Below, one piece after another: positions 61,401-64,000 of a stretch of 64,000 bases of DNA (position 1 is its first letter; every line of letters begins with the position of its first letter). The notes below the pieces were generated by a model that saw nothing but the letters and a program-made list of their open reading frames with translations, did no database searches and had not been told where the DNA came from. The stretch lies in contig OX439001.1 in NCBI GenBank assembly GCA_949316495.1, positions 53,792,556 through 53,856,555 on the forward strand. The letters run 5' to 3'. This DNA comes from Amphiduros pacificus. Lineage: Eukaryota; Annelida; Polychaeta; Phyllodocida; Hesionidae. The translations under genes and the position numbers were made by a program.

Positions 61401-63898
61401 CATTTATCCTGACATTCCATGGAAACTGCAACAGGTAAGCATGGTTCATTTCTTACTATAGAGTTGCTTAAAATAATAAATGCAGATTTTTATGGAAAAG
61501 ATATATAAAGGAGAAGAAAAGGGTGTGAAAAAGTATGATCTTTATCAAAAGTATAACAAAAGATTATACATTTAAATGCATACGTATAAAGTTAAATGAC
61601 ACTTTCTGAGATATGATGAACAGGATATGATAAACAGGATGCAAAATTTCAACAGTGTTCATGATATTAACAGTACTTTAAAAGTCTTTAATCTAAATAT
61701 ATATCCTTTAGTCCATTTCAATTTTTATTTTTGTTATCAGATGTGATATCAATATTTTGAAAAAGATCAATGTAGTCCTTTCTGTGATCATTGAAATCCA
61801 GCAAATCCATGGTGGACCTTTTTAGTATATGTAGATATAGGATGAGTTTGATGTTGGCTTGTCTATGACCTTTCTCACACACAAGACTGAGTGAAGGTCA
61901 ACTGTGCTTATGCATACCATATAAGTCCAAACCAAAAGACTTATTAAATACCTTCCAAACTGCTCTTAGATGTTTAATCAATGACCCTCAAAGTCTGAGC
62001 ATGTGTACATTTATAAACCCAGTTGGGCAACATTAATGATTTATTCCTAAACCATATGTCATAAAGTGACATTGCAATTTTGTGCTGTCAAGCTCAAATT
62101 TTGGTCTCATTTTGGATTTTTCTCAGCTTTCCAATTAGTTATATTTTTGGCTATTTTTTGTTTCAGATACAGGATGCAGGAAACCATCTTGTACAAGCTG
62201 TAACATCTCTGGAAAACAAAGAAATAGACAAACCCTTTGAATCAGGACAACATGTGGTAGACGTAAGTAGACAAACCCTTTGAATGAGGACAGTATGTGG
62301 AAGACTTAAAAAGAGACAAACCCTTTGAATCAGGACATGTGGTAGACATAAGTAGACAAACCCTTTGAATGAGGACAGTATGTGGAAGACTTAAAAGAGA
62401 CAAACCCTTTGAATCAGGACATGTGGTAGACATAAATAGACAAACCCTTTGAATCAGAACAGTATATGGTAGACGTAAGTAGACAAACCCTTTGAATCAG
62501 GACAGCATGTGGTAGACGTAAGTAGACAAACCCTTTGAATCAGGATAGTATATGGTAGACGTAAGTAGACAAACCCTTTGAATCAGGACAGCATGTGGTA
62601 GACGTAAGTAGACAAACCCTTTGAATCAGGATAGTATATGGTAGACTTAAAAGAGACAAACCCTTTGAATGAGGAAAGTATATGGTAGACATATATAGAC
62701 AGCCCTTTGAATTAGGACAGTATATGGTATACTTAAGTAGACAAACCCTTTGAATGAAGACAGGATGTGGTAGAGGTAAGTTAAACTGGACTCCCCATAA
62801 AAGATATAGAAAAATTGCAGAAAATGCAAAATGCGGCAGGTAGATTAGTTACAAAAACAAGAAAATCCCAACATATTACCCCAATATTGAAAGAATTGCA
62901 TTGGCTACCTGTTCTAGCACGGATGGAAACATGGAAAACACAAAATGATATGGCCCCATTTTACTTAAAGGACCTCTTAACCAAAAAAATTAATTGTCGA
63001 ATGCTAAGATCTAATGATAAACTAGAATTATTTATTCCAAAATCAAGGATGAAATATTATGGAGATAGGGCTTCAAAATATATAGCGGCATATAGTGACC
63101 AGCAACCAAATCCAGACATTTTCATGTTTTTCAGTCCCGATTTTCACAAAACCTTTCAAAACTTTGTAAAAACTGCTCACATCGATAGAAGACCGTCTAC
63201 TGTAAAGGCCTGTGAAGTAAAAATGATATCCTTTCAACATTTACAGAATTATCAGGAAATTCACGCATTCAGCAAATCTGCAGATTGTACGATTTTACAT
63301 TGAGTTATACGGTGATGTTGGTTACGTCACCACTTCTGACGTCATTTGACAGTGACAACATCACTCATGCCGTGAAAACAAATAAATACTTATAACGTTT
63401 TGAAAGGCAGAGGACTTACAAGATGACGTGTTAGGCACAACATTTAGCTCAATTGCAATTAGTACAGCAAGGTATGCTCAATGTTTGACTGGGTTAAAAA
63501 TGTCCGAGTTTCATCTGCCGGTTTTGGCCAGTTGCCGGTCACTGTAGCTTGAATATTTTTAAAGGAAAACTTGAAAGTTTTTCTCTTAAAAAAATATTAT
63601 GAGACTTAAGTAACAGATAGCACTTAGAACATAAATTGACAAAAGTTTTGAATCATGACAACATTGGATAGACACAAGTTGAAAGCCACTTTCAATTTGG
63701 ACAACATATTTCAGGAACATGCAGAGAAATACCTTGAACCAAAGAGTAAGCAATGCTTTTGCTATTTTATGATATTTTTATGAGGATTGTTATTTGCAGC
63801 TGCTGGACCAGGTGATGCACACGCTGAATAGGGGCAGGGCTTGCTTATCTCTGCCCAAGAAAAAGTCATTAGAGGATCTTATCAAAAATCACAATTTA
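40412..63898 (+). CDS. ROGDI: ROGDI homolog (5' part, 8 exons)
   Basis: Rogdi-family protein. The human gene underlies Kohlschutter-Tonz syndrome, and the family is related to yeast Rav2 of the V-ATPase assembly (RAVE) complex. Exons: 40412-40447, 43883-43954, 46774-46810, 60203-60251, 60935-60992, 61351-61434, 62167-62262, 63800-63898; they total 531 nt (177 codons) and the gene continues to the right. Diagnostic pieces are EYDWILHQEVHSVLEELHGI, KPEKFLLSTP, QQVKCMVTLMGDNICEADL, and WKLQQIQDAGNHLVQAV. Human ROGDI is 287 residues, so roughly 60 per cent is present. Intron 3 (46811-60202) is 13.4 kb and carries transposons and large arrays. Exon 5 has three tandem acceptors and exon 7 has a repeated donor. 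Start context gatcATGGCGG. Confidence 0.92.
41032..41643 (+). mobile_element. MITE family 3, copy 1 (612 bp, long TIRs)
   Basis: In ROGDI intron 1. Begins CCCAAAGACATCAGCAAAAT and ends with the reverse complement, GTCTTTGGG. The inverted repeats extend about 70-80 bp (through aatagacttgaaatccac and gcactgcccat). Flanks are tTTA/TATA, so at least a TA duplication. TGACGTCA at 41300. Matches copy 2 throughout in direct orientation. Confidence 0.9.
41750..42200 (+). repeat. duplicated GGCCCARYTGGGCAACCATATTTT segment
   Basis: Two copies of a short palindrome-containing segment (ggcccagttgggcaaccata at about 41911 and ggcccaactgggcaaccata at about 42131), 220 bp apart, each preceded by a tgctctg(c/g)tg(t/g)-like block. 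Probably a diverged direct duplication. A (T)n run lies at 41687-41705. Confidence 0.5.
42625..43212 (+). mobile_element. MITE family 3, copy 2 (588 bp)
   Basis: Same family and orientation as 41032-41643. TATA on both sides of CCCAAAGAC and GTCTTTGGG. Two perfect TGACGTCA sites (42869, 42904). The inner sequence has gatcaagaaaagacaaagaa and ttgccggaaaacaagttcta in common with copy 1 apart from scattered substitutions. No coding capacity. Confidence 0.9.
44100..44160 (+). repeat. (GT)n and (TA)n microsatellites
   Basis: Interrupted GT tract followed by a TA tract in ROGDI intron 2. Confidence 0.9.
44366..44525 (+). repeat. 79-bp tandem duplication
   Basis: Two adjacent near-identical copies of a segment containing gcagattttgcaaattaata, aactaaaatgaaatggaaat and aaaagttat(g/a)ccttaatt. 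Intronic in ROGDI. Confidence 0.85.
44712..46560 (+). repeat. 32-bp minisatellite, about 57 units
   Basis: The unit is cacatgaccataagcaatgc plus t(t/a)gatgggccat, filling most of ROGDI intron 2 and ending about 210 bp before exon 3. Nearly all units keep the 8-mer TCACATGA. Unit variants (agggcacc, atgccat, agaccat) recur in longer blocks, indicating block duplication. Confidence 0.97.
46855..48610 (-). mobile_element. hAT transposon, 5' part (ZNF862-like transposase N-terminus)
   Basis: The minus strand shows the hAT terminus CAGGGCTCGACATTAACCGC starting at 48610, then three exon-like blocks: 48103-47876 (basic RKRK segment, WLQKWTWLQYD, LHCKICRKW), 47420-47079 (SSLFKGHIVDRSNAFDPHEK with HEKSAAH, then ERTGSSMPQEYRSDKACAR) and 46979-46855 (EREGFLAKVKEARFISLLVD then GATDNSS). 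GT/AG boundaries join them in phase. This gives the BED/TTF-type zinc finger and the start of the RNase H-like core, with the first catalytic Asp in LVDGATD. The remainder and the other terminus are absent, so the copy is 3'-deleted. It lies in ROGDI intron 3, antisense. Confidence 0.85.
48611..49338. other. ROGDI intron 3 segment, nothing recognised
   Basis: Between the hAT terminus and a 39-bp array. A short TA tract lies near 48930. Short frames here lack recognisable similarity. Confidence 0.4.
49355..49516 (+). repeat. 39-bp minisatellite, 4 units
   Basis: Four units of atatgaccactcccacctac plus ccagccctcatctcagata. Open frame is an artefact of period 39. Confidence 0.95.
49972..52338 (-). 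mobile_element. Penelope-like retroelement, reverse transcriptase ORF (788 residues)
   Basis: A single open frame encodes a reverse transcriptase of the Penelope-like (PLE) type. Residue positions: basic NLS-like PKPRRRRGHGHRK (40-52), a Cys/His cluster with PCECH (214-218) and GHVVTGDLRI (229-238), the fingers motif PADKAANN (341-348), YGLPKMHK (413-420), motif A DFSTLYTTIP (499-508), motif B GIPMGISCAPLLANLF (582-597), motif C FIDDL (626-630; catalytic D499, D628, D629) and a thumb-side YLDLYTEI (664-671). I see no GIY-YIG endonuclease at either end of the frame, so this is an endonuclease-lacking PLE, or the domain lies in an unrecognised exon, or a different clade. The frame has no internal stop and looks recent. 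Antisense in ROGDI intron 3. Clade not assigned. Confidence 0.85.
52339..53770. other. 5' flank of the PLE and adjacent intron
   Basis: 52339-52700 may be PLE leader (on the minus strand upstream of the ATG). It includes a G/C-richer block around cgggcaaacctgagcaaacccgggcggg (52488-52517 region). No terminal repeat or ribozyme core was recognised. The rest is intron with no gene seen. Confidence 0.4.
53773..55468 (+). repeat. 67-bp minisatellite, about 25 units
   Basis: The unit is ctactgtacccactgaatga, then atag(a/g)aggc(c/t)ctcatcac and aagatacctcctgatcactgactccagta, in ROGDI intron 3. Diagnostic variants (ctaattcc, cccgctg, ggaggcc) recur in groups of three to four units, showing higher-order amplification. 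Some later units are shortened. Confidence 0.97.
55469..56057. other. ROGDI intron 3 segment, nothing recognised
   Basis: AT-rich sequence between two arrays. Short frame 55455-55640 has no recognised similarity. Confidence 0.4.
56058..56102 (+). mobile_element. MITE family 1 left terminus (solo end)
   Basis: Matches the first 40 bp or so of MITE 1 copy B (TTAA then AGGTATTAAGCATCAATTCT and acaatttggtgtat). The rest of the element is not present; sequence passes into the 63-bp array of the MITE 2-like element. Confidence 0.8.
56140..57495 (+). repeat. 63-bp minisatellite derived from MITE 2, about 21 units
   Basis: Each unit contains (TTA/TTG)ACCCTAACAGACGG, which resembles the MITE 2 terminus, then ggacatcaacatccaccacc and agcaacactcaatccatgaa. 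The stretch atcaacatccaccaccagcaa is the counterpart of the 36-bp unit at 19623-21005. Two units are extended by tccatcagcaa (about 57160 and 57420). The 344-codon frame is a repeat artefact. Confidence 0.95.
57496..58246 (-). mobile_element. MITE 2-like inverted arm with 36-bp array
   Basis: On the minus strand a MITE 2-like end (CCCCTAACCAACAGG at about 58237) is followed by about 14 units of 36 bp (58225-57733; catccaccaccggcaatgga type), then the MITE 2 right-body landmarks gtaatgacgtcacac, catgaaacttttgaac and aaccatggctataaaatt. The plus-strand arm at 57492-57550 shows the same landmarks in the other orientation, so two elements meet tail to tail near 57590, making a large imperfect palindrome. 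Confidence 0.8.
58247..60202. other. ROGDI intron 3, 3' part
   Basis: About 2 kb with no recognised element except a short GT tract near 59723-59760. Ends at the acceptor of exon 4. Confidence 0.45.
60727..60984 (+). repeat. 84-bp repeat of ROGDI exon 5 acceptor and exon body, 3 units
   Basis: Each 84-bp unit consists of ctgatatttgtttattattg, gtgttgtttattccag and the first 46-50 bases of exon 5. Acceptor AGs lie at 60765-60766, 60849-60850 and 60933-60934. Only the last unit continues into the true exon end (TGTGAAGCT then gtaagt). If either of the first two acceptors were used without further splicing, the ROGDI frame reads GAC-AAT-ATC-TGA and stops. Confidence 0.95.
60993..62166. other. 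ROGDI introns 5 and 6
   Basis: Contain exon 6 at 61351-61434; otherwise AT-rich with no recognised element. Confidence 0.45.
62224..62790 (+). repeat. about 43-bp minisatellite made of ROGDI exon 7 end plus donor, about 13 units
   Basis: The first unit is coding (KPFESGQHVVD, ending 62262) with donor gtaagt at 62263. Downstream units repeat acaaaccctttgaatcagga, ca.catgtggtagac and gtaagtag. Several keep GTAAGT (for example after 62480, 62520, 62560, 62605 and the last at about 62776); others have ataagt, cttaaaag or atatat in its place. If the first donor is missed, translation adds VSRQTL and stops. Confidence 0.92.
62789..63303 (+). mobile_element. LINE reverse-transcriptase tail fragment, possibly chimeric
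   Basis: The frame from about 62800 reads KLQKMQNAAGRLVTKTRKSQ, then HITPILKELHWLPVLAR, APFYLKDLL, and LELFIPKSRMKYYGDRAS, typical of the C-terminal region of CR1/Jockey-group LINE polymerases. Part of the usual stretch between WLPV and APSYL is missing. After YGDRAS the frame stays open for about 75 codons that no longer resemble the LINE tail (no APKLWN.LP motif). It lies in ROGDI intron 7 next to the 43-bp array. Confidence 0.7.
63304..63799. other. ROGDI intron 7, 3' part
   Basis: AT-rich intron with a TGACGTCA at 63337. No other feature recognised. Confidence 0.45.
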
Positions 63899-64000
63899 GT
63901 AAGTATAAGTAACACGATCACTAAATAATTGAAAAAATATTAATGAGACACTTGTCACCTGAGTATTAGACTCAAAGACATTTCCATTTACAGACATTGA

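Overview
This is an animal (metazoan) genomic window. It is AT-rich, with small coding exons bounded by GT/AG splice sites and long introns packed with tandem repeats and short transposons. Three conserved host genes lie head to tail on the + strand: the 3' part of NOC4L (ribosome biogenesis, about 173-6165), a complete mitochondrial proline dehydrogenase PRODH (13 coding exons, 13914-34092, 626 residues) and the 5' part of ROGDI (8 exons, 40412-63898, running off the right edge). Gene structures were assembled by eye, and every junction used keeps reading frame and family similarity. The transposon mix (Penelope-like, hAT, CR1/Jockey-type LINE ends, tRNA-derived SINEs, several MITE families) and abundant minisatellites suggest a marine invertebrate, perhaps a mollusc or another lophotrochozoan; an invertebrate deuterostome is not excluded.

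Layout. 1-6165: NOC4L, with a TTAA-flanked 509-bp MITE in its last intron. 6166-13913: intergenic, with two SINE copies, a 180-bp repeat, a degenerate minisatellite and two MITEs sharing one TTAA. 13914-34092: PRODH; introns hold MITEs, LINE ends, a 1.66-kb MITE swollen by a 36-bp array, and 34-, 48-, 33- and 50-bp arrays. 34093-40411: intergenic, with a TIR element and a 20-bp array. 40412-63898: ROGDI; introns hold a pair of long-TIR MITEs, a 32-bp array, a 5'-terminal hAT fragment, a Penelope-like retroelement with an open 788-codon frame, 67-, 63- and 36-bp arrays, duplicated exon boundaries and a LINE-derived fragment. The three host genes are not an obvious pathway: nucleolar 40S maturation, mitochondrial proline oxidation, and a Rogdi-family protein linked to V-ATPase assembly.

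The most unusual signal is that minisatellites have captured exon/intron boundaries. In PRODH, the last 35 bases of exon 11 plus its 5' splice site form a 50-bp unit present 23 times, so 23 donors stand in a row; only the first gives an open frame, because the next codon after an unused donor is a stop. In ROGDI, an 84-bp unit carrying a 3' splice site and most of exon 5 is present three times, and only the last acceptor avoids an in-frame stop. A 43-bp unit carrying the end of ROGDI exon 7 and its donor is repeated about 13 times, with some donors decayed. Several other arrays abut acceptors. A second unexpected signal is at least 12 perfect TGACGTCA palindromes, nearly all within three different MITE families.
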